Source: Nevskia sp. (GTDB taxonomy: Bacteria; Pseudomonadota; Gammaproteobacteria; Nevskiales; Nevskiaceae). Taken from it: DNA of 64,000 nt. Below, one piece after another: positions 28,734 to 37,280 of this stretch (position 1 is its first letter; every line of letters starts with the position of its first letter). A model generated the notes under the pieces. That model ran no database searches, was not told the DNA's origin, and saw nothing but the letters and a program-made list of their open reading frames with translations. The stretch is taken from NCBI RefSeq assembly GCF_021732705.1, contig NZ_JAKFUM010000008.1, positions 62,001-126,000 of the forward strand, written 5' to 3'. Both the position numbers and the translations under genes were made by a program.

Positions 28734-31157
28734 ATGAATCGGACTGTGCTTGCTGCATCACTTCTGGCCGCCGCGATGCTCGCGACGGCCCCTGCGACCG
28801 CCGCTCCGGCCAAGGCCGCCGCCGCGCCGGCAGCGCCGGCTGCGTCGCCAGCCAACCCTTACCCGGTCAGCGACGCGCCGTACGGCATGACCTTGCGCTC
28901 GGTCTCGCTCGAAGACCTCGCCAAACGCGACATCCTGCCGCTCGGCACCTACAAGGGCACTCCGCAACTGAACGAGAAGCGCGCGTGGTACGACGCGAAC
29001 TTCTACGCGACCCTCGCCGCCCGCAAGGTCTGGCCGGATGGCGCCCAGCACTACACGCATGACTGGCAGGGCCCGATCACCTGGAAGTTCGCGCCGATTC
29101 CGCAGGCCGCTCCGCCGCCGTGCGATCAGCCGCAGCCGACCGGCTACGACGCGGAGTCCTGCCGCTACGTGAACCAGCTGTTCAAGGATGTCGAAGCGCG
29201 CGATCCGGCCAAGGCGAAGGAGCTGCGGGCGCAGGCGCGCCGTGGCCGCGATGTCTGGTTCAAGGGCACGTTCGGCAATCAGGACGAGATCTACCTGCAC
29301 TTCGCCCGCACCGTGCCGAACGGCATGGCGGACATCTGGTACCCGTGGCTCGACACCCGCGAGCGCGCCAAGCGCTTCGAGAAGTACGGCCTGATCAACG
29401 ATCCGGACTGCACCGAGGGCGACGCCAGCACCTACTGGTGGGACCGTTGCCCGGACGAGCATTCCAGCGGCGTGCTCGGCTACCGCAAGTACACGGCCGA
29501 CCCGACCAAGGACGCCACCGGCAAGGTCGTGTTCGATCCGCTGAAGTCGCCGTACCAGCCGGACGAGCTGAAGAAGAACCTGCGCTACGTGATCGGCCAT
29601 CCGTGCGTGCAGTGCCACGTCGGCTTCGATCCGACCCGCCCGCCGGCCAACCCGAACCTGCCGAAATGGGAAAACATCTCGGCCACGATCGGCAACCAGC
29701 ACATCAACCAGCCGACGATGTTCTTCCAGGGCGCACCGGAAGACTCGCTGGCCCGCATCGCGCTCCAGGCGGGCCGCAACGGCACGATTGACACGAGTCT
29801 CGTTGCCAACGATTTCCAGAACAACCCGGGCACGCAGAACAACATCATGGATTTCCAGAATCGGCGCGTATTCACGCACACGATGAAGGATCCGATCACC
29901 GGCAAGCTCGAGAAGGGGCGCACGCAGCACGTGCTGAAAGGCGGCGAAGATTCCGTTGGCGACCACCTCGCGCTGATCCGCGTCTACGTCAACATCGGCA
30001 TGTGCACCGAGGAATGCTGGACGCCGAACTTCCCGTCGCCCGGCAGCTTCTTCGGCGACAAGGCCAGGCAGAAGCCGTTCCGCATCGCCCAGTGCGCGAA
30101 GGACTGCGAGCCGTGGAACTACGCCGACGCCAAGATGGACGACCTCGCCGCGTTCCTGATCACCGGCGGCCCGACCTACCTCGCCGCCGCGAAGGATGCC
30201 GACGGCAAGTCGGGGCTCGACTACATCGACCTCGCCAAGGTCCCGCAGGGCCGCAAGGTCTTCGCCCGCGAATGCGCCGGCTGCCACTCGACCAAGGTGG
30301 CGCCGGACAACGTCCGCCAGGACAAGGCCGCGCTCGAACGCTTCTACGACGGCCACGTGTTCGGCGCGGAAGCCTACTGGCAGCACGAGTTCACCGAAGC
30401 CGAGCGGACCAGTCCGGCATTCATCGCCAAGCACATGGCCAAGGACGCGAAGGGCGTGCTGCGCCCGGCGCAGTTCGCGAAGGACGACGTCTTCGGCCAG
30501 GACTGGCTCGGCAACGACGAGCCGACGCCGTTCAACATCGTCGGCACCAACCAGTGCCGCGCGCTGCACGACAACCACAACGAAGGCCACATCTGGGAAG
30601 AGTTCTCGAGCGAGGACTACAAGCACCGCGCGTCGCCGGGCAGCGTGCCGGAGGTGCTGAACCGCATGGTGCCGGGCGTGGGCGGCACCAAGGTCGGCGA
30701 GAAGAAGATCGAAGGCGGGCCGGGCTACTACCGCAACATCTCGCTGCTCTCGGCCTGGGCCACGGCGCCGTTCCTGCACAACAACGCCATCGGCGAGCAG
30801 ACCCGGATGCCCGACGGCAAGACGCTGGACTACACGGTCAAGGGCCGCATCCGGCAGTTCGAGATGGCGTTCGACGAGCTGATGACCTCGGACGATCCGG
30901 CGGTCACGCCGCACCGTCCGCAGAAGATCACGACGGTCGACCGCGACTTCTGGCTCGCCCCGCGCGAGGACGGTCAGGGCCTGATCAAGCTGCCGGTGTC
31001 GAAGGGCACGCCGATCGCCAACTTCGCCAGCGCCGATCCGCACCATCCGCTGGTGATGAAGTGCGATGACCCGGTGGAGAACAAGGGTCACCAGTTCGGT
31101 GTCAGCCTGTCGGCCGACGACAAGCGCGCGCTGCGCGAATTCCTGAAGCTGATGTGA
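28734..31157 (+). CDS. large secreted diheme cytochrome c protein, unknown substrate
   Basis: An 807-residue exported protein. The Sec signal ends around residue 24 and an Ala/Pro linker follows. There are two c-type heme sites: CVQCH (Cys291/294/His295, in GHPCVQCHVGFD) and CAGCH (Cys514/517/His518, in FARECAGCHSTKVAP). The second half has the look of the cytochrome c peroxidase/MauG superfamily, which includes rubber oxygenase RoxA. The roughly 220-residue heme spacing is similar in scale to RoxA. Extra cysteine pairs (MCTEECW, QCAKDCE) suggest disulfides. First gene of a probable five-gene unit; the next gene overlaps its stop. Enzyme class is inferred, the substrate is not known. Confidence 0.75.
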   Translation: MNRTVLAASLLAAAMLATAPATAAPAKAAAAPAAPAASPANPYPVSDAPYGMTLRSVSLEDLAKRDILPLGTYKGTPQLNEKRAWYDANFYATLAARKVWPDGAQHYTHDWQGPITWKFAPIPQAAPPPCDQPQPTGYDAESCRYVNQLFKDVEARDPAKAKELRAQARRGRDVWFKGTFGNQDEIYLHFARTVPNGMADIWYPWLDTRERAKRFEKYGLINDPDCTEGDASTYWWDRCPDEHSSGVLGYRKYTADPTKDATGKVVFDPLKSPYQPDELKKNLRYVIGHPCVQCHVGFDPTRPPANPNLPKWENISATIGNQHINQPTMFFQGAPEDSLARIALQAGRNGTIDTSLVANDFQNNPGTQNNIMDFQNRRVFTHTMKDPITGKLEKGRTQHVLKGGEDSVGDHLALIRVYVNIGMCTEECWTPNFPSPGSFFGDKARQKPFRIAQCAKDCEPWNYADAKMDDLAAFLITGGPTYLAAAKDADGKSGLDYIDLAKVPQGRKVFARECAGCHSTKVAPDNVRQDKAALERFYDGHVFGAEAYWQHEFTEAERTSPAFIAKHMAKDAKGVLRPAQFAKDDVFGQDWLGNDEPTPFNIVGTNQCRALHDNHNEGHIWEEFSSEDYKHRASPGSVPEVLNRMVPGVGGTKVGEKKIEGGPGYYRNISLLSAWATAPFLHNNAIGEQTRMPDGKTLDYTVKGRIRQFEMAFDELMTSDDPAVTPHRPQKITTVDRDFWLAPREDGQGLIKLPVSKGTPIANFASADPHHPLVMKCDDPVENKGHQFGVSLSADDKRALREFLKLM

Positions 31158-32863
31158 TCGCAGCGATGCGCGCCGCCGTCCTCGCTGCTGTCGTCGCCGG
31201 CCTGCTGACCGGCTGCGGCAATGATGCCGGCGTCGCCATCACGCAACTCGCGAAGCAGCCCGGCGCCGTGGCGGCGGACGCGCTGAGCGCGACGCTCATT
31301 CCGGCCGACGATCTGCCGCCGGACGGCACGCGCTCGCTGTTCGATCACCTGATCGCGGCCAACGGCCAGATTCCGTACCCGTTCCCGAAGCTGGTCGAGT
31401 TGATCGCGAAGCACGATCCGGACGCGGCCAGACCGCTCACCGTGCTGATTCCGCATGGCCGCTCGCTGCTGAAGGGGCTGGCCGACGACACCCACCCGCG
31501 CGTGCTCGCCGCCGCCGATTTCCGCGCCGCCGCCACGCCGGCCGCGCTCGGCCTCAACACGAGCGGCCAGCTGTTCCTCGGCTTCGTCGAGAACGCCAGC
31601 GAGATCGAGGTGCTGAGCTACAACGAGGCGGCAGGCCGCTACGAGTTTCAGTTGGTGCAGAACTACTGCGCCGGCTGCATTCCGAAGCTGGTCTACGCCA
31701 GGCGCGCGATCTGCACGACCTGCCATCAGGGCGCGGTGCCGATCTTCCCGCAGCGGCCGTGGAACGAGACCAACGGCGCGCCGGCCACGGCAGCCGCCAT
31801 CACCGCCGCCCGCCACGGCGATCAGCCGTATCTCGGCGTGCCGGCGGCGAATGCGCTCGGCGTGCCGGAACGCTTCGACCAGCTGACCGACGTCGGCGGC
31901 TTCATTCCGGCGACGCAGCGTCTGTGGATCGATGCCTGCGGCACCTCGGCCGATTGCCGCCGCACGATGCTCACGCTGGCGCTGACCTGGCTGCAGAATC
32001 CGGCCGGCTTCGATGCCCAGTCACCAAGCGCTGCCAAGCTGCGCGAACTGCAGGCGGCACACTGGCCGAAGACCGGCATCGTCGTCGCCGAAAGCGACCT
32101 GCCGAACCGCGATCCGGTCGAGGAGAACCGCGGCTTCAAGGGCTGGCTGCGCAAGATCACGACGCGGCAGCCCAAGCCCGGCGACGGCGCGAAGACGAAC
32201 GAGGATCTCGAAGCTTTCGACCGCCTGCCGAAGCTGAAGGCGGCGTTCGACCCGCTGAGCCCGCGTGCGCCGAAACGCGTGCTCGCCGCCAGCGACCTCG
32301 ACGGTGTCTACGGCATCGCGGCGCTGTTCTCCGATGCCGACCGGCAGTTGCTGGAAACGGCCGCCGCCGGCGATACCGCGAAGCTGCTCGCGGCGGTCGA
32401 CCAGATCGACGACGGCTTTTTCGCACCGGCCGTCTACTCGCGGGTCAAGACGGTCAACGCGCTGCTGGCCGCGCTCGGCGCGAAGCCGCTCGACTACTGC
32501 TGCCTTGACACCGCCGAGCTATCGCCGCCGATTGCCAGTGGCGAGCCGCCGGTGCAGCTGTCCGCGAACTCGCCGCTGCAGCATTACGAGCAGTACTGCT
32601 TCGCCTGCCACCGCGGCAACCCATCGAAGAAGCTGAACTTCATGAGCGGTGCCGACGAAGCCGCCGTGCTCGCCAACATCAAGGCCAAGGACGCGATCCG
32701 CGAAGCGCTCGACTGGTCGCGCTATCAGGGCACCGACCGCGCCAACAAGCTGATGCCGCCGGCCGATTCGGTGCAGCACGAGCGCCTGCAGGCGGCACTC
32801 GCGCAGAACCCGAAGCTGCTCGACGAGATGCGGGCGGTGGTGCCCGGATTGTTCGATTTCTGA
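31154..32863 (+). CDS. secreted diheme c-type lipoprotein, unknown function
   Basis: The signal peptide ends in a lipobox (LLTGC, Cys21), so a lipid-anchored periplasmic protein. Two heme motifs are CTTCH (about Cys187/190/His191) and CFACH (about Cys482/485/His486). CTTCH is followed by QGAVPIFPQRPWNETN, which I recognise only as a recurring motif of uncharacterised cytochromes. The GTG start overlaps the stop of the preceding gene as GTGA; an ATG at 31166 is an equally plausible start. 569 residues. Probably an electron partner of the 807-residue protein. Confidence 0.72.
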   Translation: MIAAMRAAVLAAVVAGLLTGCGNDAGVAITQLAKQPGAVAADALSATLIPADDLPPDGTRSLFDHLIAANGQIPYPFPKLVELIAKHDPDAARPLTVLIPHGRSLLKGLADDTHPRVLAAADFRAAATPAALGLNTSGQLFLGFVENASEIEVLSYNEAAGRYEFQLVQNYCAGCIPKLVYARRAICTTCHQGAVPIFPQRPWNETNGAPATAAAITAARHGDQPYLGVPAANALGVPERFDQLTDVGGFIPATQRLWIDACGTSADCRRTMLTLALTWLQNPAGFDAQSPSAAKLRELQAAHWPKTGIVVAESDLPNRDPVEENRGFKGWLRKITTRQPKPGDGAKTNEDLEAFDRLPKLKAAFDPLSPRAPKRVLAASDLDGVYGIAALFSDADRQLLETAAAGDTAKLLAAVDQIDDGFFAPAVYSRVKTVNALLAALGAKPLDYCCLDTAELSPPIASGEPPVQLSANSPLQHYEQYCFACHRGNPSKKLNFMSGADEAAVLANIKAKDAIREALDWSRYQGTDRANKLMPPADSVQHERLQAALAQNPKLLDEMRAVVPGLFDF

Positions 32864-32866
32864 ATT

Positions 32867-32970
32867 GTGAGGCGGGAGGCGATAGGCGTGAGGCGAAACG
32901 ACAACAGCGGAGCCCAAAGCGATGGCCGACGTGGCTTTTCACGCCTCCCGCCTCGCACCTTCCGCCTCAC
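32867..32970. repeat. short element with 29-nt imperfect terminal inverted repeats
   Basis: Left arm 32867-32895 and right arm 32942-32970 match as reverse complements at 24 of 29 positions, with 46 nt between. Both arms are made of GAGGCG-type units. It begins 3 nt after the stop of the preceding gene. It has the size and structure of a REP- or MITE-like element. The downstream gene's first 34 or so codons lie inside it. No other copy was seen in the window. Confidence 0.7.
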
Positions 32971-33733
32971 GGCAGCGGCGGAAGCACTGCTGCTGGCTAC
33001 CGTGTTTGCATCAACCGCCGCGCACGCCCAGCCGGTGTTCGCGCTGATGTTCAAGCAGCAGTTCGGCTACGCGCCGTCGTGCAACGCCTGCCACCGGGAC
33101 GGCGGTGGCTCGGCGCTGAATGCCTACGGCGAGTCGTTCAAGAAGGCCGGCGAGACGCTCGCCGCGTTCAAGGCGATCGAGATGCTCGATGCCGATGGCG
33201 ACGGCTTTGCCAATGCCGTCGAGGCCACGGCCAAGGCCAATCCGGGCGCGAAGGCGTCGACACCGAAAGCGCCGGGCGACTGGCTGGATCTGGCCAGCCT
33301 GATCCCGCGCGAGGTGCAGAACCGCTTCCCCGGCGTGAAGACCTGGCTGCCGAAGGATGCGCTGCTGACCGATGCCGACGTCGCGCGTGCCGCAACGCTC
33401 GGCGCCAAGCTCGGCAAGGCCGACGACAACACGATCTACATTCCGCTGGTCGAGCAGAAGCCGGCCGGTACGGCGCTGATCTTCGCTGCCGAGTTCCGCG
33501 GCAAGCCGTTCTACCTGCTGATGACGACGGATCGCCAGCTGAATGTCGCTGCGGTTGCACCGATGAACACGCGGCAGGTGCCGGCGGCGGCGAAGTCCGC
33601 GGTGTACGCGAAGTTCAACGGCCTCGCCGTCGACAAGCTGCCGGCGGCCAGCGGCGATGATCTGGATGCGGTGATCACCGCGGCGGTGAAGAAGGCCGGC
33701 ACCTTGCTGTACGTGCGACTGAAGGGCGCCTGA
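32867..33733 (+). CDS. secreted monoheme protein with EF-hand-like loop
   Basis: A 288-residue secreted protein. The signal peptide core is ALLLATVFASTAAHA, followed by one heme motif CNACH (Cys72/75/His76) and an EF-hand-like or dockerin-like calcium loop DADGDGFANAVE at residues 108-119. The rest is a globular domain of unknown type. The start is uncertain: GTG at 32867 or 32888, both inside the inverted-repeat element. No start codon between the element and the hydrophobic core would leave a complete signal peptide. It ends in a one-base overlap with the next gene. Confidence 0.72.
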   Translation: MRREAIGVRRNDNSGAQSDGRRGFSRLPPRTFRLTAAAEALLLATVFASTAAHAQPVFALMFKQQFGYAPSCNACHRDGGGSALNAYGESFKKAGETLAAFKAIEMLDADGDGFANAVEATAKANPGAKASTPKAPGDWLDLASLIPREVQNRFPGVKTWLPKDALLTDADVARAATLGAKLGKADDNTIYIPLVEQKPAGTALIFAAEFRGKPFYLLMTTDRQLNVAAVAPMNTRQVPAAAKSAVYAKFNGLAVDKLPAASGDDLDAVITAAVKKAGTLLYVRLKGA

Positions 33734-34677
33734 TGACGCGGATCGCCGCACGATCGGTGCTGGCGTGCAGCGTGCGCGCGTGCGCCGCGTGGGCTGGCGG
33801 CCGGTTGAGCCTTGCCCTGCGCACTTGCGTGGCCGTGCTGCTGCTCGCGTTCGCGGTGATCGGCACGGCACCGGTTCGCGCGGACGATGCTCCGGCCGCC
33901 GCACAGTCGCCTGCCGCAGCGCCCGCTGCCGCCGGGACACCGGCCAACGCCGATGCCTCCAAAGCCGACAAGGACGATTTCGACTTCTTCAGCGACCAGC
34001 CGGTCGCCGCCGCCGACATCGTGCAGTTGCCGCCGGAACGGCCGTCGTGGCAGACCGTCGGCGGGCCGATCGCGCTGGCGCTGTTCTTCTTCGCGCTGAA
34101 TCTGACGATCTGGCGGCTGGTGCCCTTTCCCAAAACTTCCTCGTCGCATTCGATCGACATCAACCTGCGCAACTTTCCGCCGGCGGCGAAGCGCGGCATC
34201 GCGATGGCGGTCGTGATCTTCGGCATCGCGTTCGTCTTCGGCGCGTCCGAGATCAGCTACCAGCTGAACCTGCACGGCTCGGCGAGTGCCTATTTCGATC
34301 AGATGTCGCTCGGCAAGCTGATCGCGTTCAGCCACGCGCACCTGTTCGGCTTCACCACCAGCTTCTTCATCGTCGGCATTCCGTTTTCGCTGCAGTTCAA
34401 CCAGCTGCGCGTCTACCAGTGGGTGTTCCCGGTCGGCCTCGCGGCGTCCCTGACCGACGTCATCTCGTGGTGGGGCATCAAGTACGTGTCACCGAACTTC
34501 GAGTGGATCAGCCTGTTCTGCGGGCTGCTGTTCACGATCAGCTACGGCTGGATGCTGATCGGCCTGCTGCGCGTGCTGCTGTTCCCGGAAGTGATCTGGG
34601 GCAGCGACAAGGACAAGGAAGAACGTCTGGCCAAGCGCCGCGCTGCGGAATCGACCAAGTCGGGCGGCCATTCCTGA
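33733..34677 (+). CDS. membrane protein with histidine-rich segment, unknown function
   Basis: A 314-residue protein. A hydrophobic N-terminal signal or anchor (to about residue 50) is followed by a long Ala/Pro and acidic periplasmic stretch. About five further membrane helices lie between residues 115 and 285. The segment IAFSHAHLFGFTTSFFIVGI carries two histidines at a helix edge, suitable for heme or metal binding. It fits no family I can name. TGATG overlap with the cytochrome gene means co-translation. Possibly the membrane electron acceptor of the module; inferred only. Confidence 0.7.
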   Translation: MTRIAARSVLACSVRACAAWAGGRLSLALRTCVAVLLLAFAVIGTAPVRADDAPAAAQSPAAAPAAAGTPANADASKADKDDFDFFSDQPVAAADIVQLPPERPSWQTVGGPIALALFFFALNLTIWRLVPFPKTSSSHSIDINLRNFPPAAKRGIAMAVVIFGIAFVFGASEISYQLNLHGSASAYFDQMSLGKLIAFSHAHLFGFTTSFFIVGIPFSLQFNQLRVYQWVFPVGLAASLTDVISWWGIKYVSPNFEWISLFCGLLFTISYGWMLIGLLRVLLFPEVIWGSDKDKEERLAKRRAAESTKSGGHS

Positions 34678-34740
34678 GTCTTCATTTCTTCACGGTGCGG
34701 CCTCAACGTCGCATCCGGTTTTCACCTGCGGAGCGTTTCC

Positions 34741-35964
34741 ATGATTCCCTTCTCGATCAAAGTGTTCATCTACAAGCTGTTCCAGCTCGCGCTGAAATGG
34801 TCGACCAAGCTGCTGACCTTCCGCACGCCGGAGCTGTTCAGCGGTGCCGGTTCGTCGCTGCAGTTGTGCGAGCACATCGCGACCCGGACCGACGTCAAGA
34901 GCCTGCTGATCGTCACCGACGCGATGCTGGTCAAGATCGGTCTGCTGAACCCGATGCTGGACAAGCTCAAGTCGCTCGGCATCAGCACCGTGATCTATGA
35001 CGGCGTGCTGCCGAACCCGACGATCGAGCAGATCGAGACCGGCCTCACGATGCTGAAAAGCGCCGGCTGCACGGCGATCCTCGCGATCGGCGGCGGTTCG
35101 TCGATCGACGCCGCGAAGGTCATCGCCGCCCGCGCCCGCAACCCGCACAAGATCGTCCACATGGCCGGCCTGATGCGCGTGTTCTTCAAGCCGATGCCGC
35201 TGTACGCGGTGCCGACCACCGCCGGCACCGGCTCGGAAGTGACGATTGCCGCCGTGGTGTCGGATCCGTCGACCACCCGCAAGTTCGCGATCATGGACCC
35301 GAAGCTGGTGCCGATCGGCGCCGCGCTCGACGGCGCGTTGATGGCCGGCCTGCCGCCGCACATCACGTCGGCCACCGGCATGGACGCGTTGACCCACGCG
35401 GTGGAGGCCTACATCTCGCGCAACCACACGCCGATGACCGATGCCGAAGCGCTCGAAGCGACGCGCCTGATCATGCAGAACCTGCCGGCGGCGGTCGCGA
35501 CCGGCAGCAACATCGAGGCGCGCCAGAACATGGCGGTGGCCTCGTTCAAGGCCGGCGTGGCGTTCACCACGGCGGGCGTCGGCTACGTGCACGCGATTGC
35601 CCACAACTTCGGCGCGTACTACCACCTGCCGCATGGCCTCGCGAACGCGATCATCCTGCCGTACGTGCTCGATTTCTCGAAGCCGGACTGCGCCGAACGC
35701 CTGGCCAAGCTGGCGGAAGTCAGCGGCCTGAAGCAGGGCGGGGAAAGCGATGCCGTGCTGGCCGATCGCTTCATCGCCCATATCCGCAAGCTCAATGCCG
35801 AGTTCGGCATTCCGACGCAGGTCGACAAGCTCAAGGCCAGCGACATTCCGGCGATCACCGACAAGGCGCTGGCCGAGGCGCACTGGACCTACGCCGTGCC
35901 GCGCTACATGGACAAGGCCGAGTGCGAGGCGTTCGTGGCGCAAATGCTGCCGAAGGCCGCCTGA
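34741..35964 (+). CDS. iron-containing alcohol dehydrogenase
   Basis: Group III (Fe-type) NAD(P)-dependent alcohol dehydrogenase of 407 residues. The nucleotide-binding GGGSSIDAAK is at about residue 118. The metal ligands are in SATGMDALTHAVEAY and GYVHAIAHNFGAYYHLPHGLANA. A hydrophobic N-terminal helix precedes the domain but no cleavable signal is evident, so it is read as cytoplasmic, perhaps membrane-associated. GCGGAGCG precedes the ATG. It closes the heme-protein cluster after a 63-nt gap, so co-transcription is likely but not certain. Confidence 0.88.
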   Translation: MIPFSIKVFIYKLFQLALKWSTKLLTFRTPELFSGAGSSLQLCEHIATRTDVKSLLIVTDAMLVKIGLLNPMLDKLKSLGISTVIYDGVLPNPTIEQIETGLTMLKSAGCTAILAIGGGSSIDAAKVIAARARNPHKIVHMAGLMRVFFKPMPLYAVPTTAGTGSEVTIAAVVSDPSTTRKFAIMDPKLVPIGAALDGALMAGLPPHITSATGMDALTHAVEAYISRNHTPMTDAEALEATRLIMQNLPAAVATGSNIEARQNMAVASFKAGVAFTTAGVGYVHAIAHNFGAYYHLPHGLANAIILPYVLDFSKPDCAERLAKLAEVSGLKQGGESDAVLADRFIAHIRKLNAEFGIPTQVDKLKASDIPAITDKALAEAHWTYAVPRYMDKAECEAFVAQMLPKAA

Positions 35965-36092
35965 GCGGCGATTGAAGATCCCGTTCCATCGGCTGCGCCA
36001 TCCCGCGGCCGATGGCGCGGAGTGGCCCCGGCGCTGGCGCCACCCGCGCGCAGCGCCGACAATCCGCATCGGTTTCAGAGATTCGGAATTCC

Positions 36093-36863
36093 ATGATCGT
36101 TTTCATCACCGGCGCCAGCGCCGGTTTCGGGGCCGCGATGGCGCGGCAGTTCGTGGCGGCAGGCCATCGCGTGATCGCCAGCGCTCGCCGCGTCGACAAG
36201 CTCGCCGCGCTGCAGGCGGAACTCGGGCCATCGCTGCTGCCGGTGGCGCTCGATGTCACCGATCGTGCCGCCATCGCCGCCGTCATCGCCGCGCTGCCGG
36301 CGGACTGGGCGGCGATCGACGTGCTGGTCAACAACGCCGGTCTGGCCCTCGGGCTGGAACCGGCACAGCGCGCCAGCCTCGATGACTGGGAGCGCATGGT
36401 CGATACCAACATCAAGGGCCTGATGACGATGACCCACGCGCTGCTGCCGGGCATGGTGGCGCGCGGCCGCGGCCACGTGATCAACATCGGCTCCACCGCC
36501 GGCGAGTGGCCGTATCCGGGCGGCAACACCTATGGCGCGACCAAGGCCTTCGTCCGCCAGTTCACCTTGAACCTGCGAGCCGATCTGGTCGGCACCGGCG
36601 TCCGCGCCACCGACATCGAGCCCGGCCTGTGTGGCGGCACCGAGTTTTCCGCCGTGCGCTTCCACGGCGATCAGGCCAAGGCCGATGCGGTCTATGCCGG
36701 CACCGTGCCGCTGACGGCCGACGACATCGCCGAAACCGTGCTGTGGGTCGCGAGCCGGCCGGCGCACATCAACATCAACCTGCTGCAGCTGATGCCGGAA
36801 TGTCAGGCGATCGGCCCGCTGGCGATCAAGCGCCAGCCGCTGCCCGGCGCGGCCTCGACCTGA
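36093..36863 (+). CDS. ydfG: SDR family oxidoreductase (YdfG-like)
   Basis: A 256-residue short-chain dehydrogenase. The cofactor loop TGASAGFGAAMA is at the N-terminus, VNNAG follows, the catalytic Ser lies in INIGSTAGEW, and YGATK is the Tyr-x-x-x-Lys. The C-terminal LLQLMPECQA matches the YdfG group of NADP-dependent 3-hydroxy acid and allo-threonine dehydrogenases. The start fits the normal N-terminus. Its stop overlaps the next gene. Confidence 0.87.
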   Translation: MIVFITGASAGFGAAMARQFVAAGHRVIASARRVDKLAALQAELGPSLLPVALDVTDRAAIAAVIAALPADWAAIDVLVNNAGLALGLEPAQRASLDDWERMVDTNIKGLMTMTHALLPGMVARGRGHVINIGSTAGEWPYPGGNTYGATKAFVRQFTLNLRADLVGTGVRATDIEPGLCGGTEFSAVRFHGDQAKADAVYAGTVPLTADDIAETVLWVASRPAHININLLQLMPECQAIGPLAIKRQPLPGAAST

Positions 36864-37174
36864 TGGCCGCGTTCAAGGATTCCGGCGTCATCGTCATCGA
36901 CGACGACGAGTACCACTGGCAGGTGCGCCACTGGATCGGCGGGCCGCTGAAGGGCGGCGGCTGCGGCGGCCTGTCGGTGACCGTGTCGACCGATCCGGGC
37001 AAGCGCCGCGAACTGATCGTCGAGTTCCCGTTCGTCGAGTTCGGGCACGGCAAGCCGAAGTCCGAAGTGCAGTTCGCCAAGCGTCTGCAAGGCTGCATCG
37101 AAGCGGCGATCGCCGACGGCTACCGCCCGAATTCGCGCGGCCGGCCGTGGATCTGGGAAGCCGAGCCGGCCTGA
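36863..37174 (+). CDS. small conserved protein of unknown function
   Basis: A 103-residue soluble protein with an acidic N-terminus (VIVIDDDEYHWQVRHW) and a Gly-rich turn GGPLKGGGCGGLSVTV. It ends GRPWIWEAEP. No membrane segment or known motif. It is translated through a one-base TGATG overlap with the SDR gene, so the two are expressed together. I do not recognise a family. Confidence 0.78.
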   Translation: MAAFKDSGVIVIDDDEYHWQVRHWIGGPLKGGGCGGLSVTVSTDPGKRRELIVEFPFVEFGHGKPKSEVQFAKRLQGCIEAAIADGYRPNSRGRPWIWEAEPA

Positions 37175-37224
37175 GCGCGCCTCCTTCCTCCGCGTGCGAG
37201 GCAGGCGATCAGTGCCTTGCCCCG

Positions 37225-37230
37225 TACAAT
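37225..37230 (+). promoter_or_regulatory. candidate -10 hexamer for argS
   Basis: TACAAT, one mismatch from the sigma70 -10 consensus, about 50 nt upstream of the argS ATG. The -35 at 16-18 nt spacing is poor. Confidence 0.3.
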
Positions 37231-37280
37231 GTTGTCCTCACTTCTGAAGCACGGCCACCCGGCCGATTGACCGCGTCCCG

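Noticed and set aside
28758-31091. An open frame of 777 codons opposite the large diheme cytochrome gene
   Set aside because: Low-complexity Arg/Val/Ala product without motifs; the plus strand has a signal peptide and two heme motifs.
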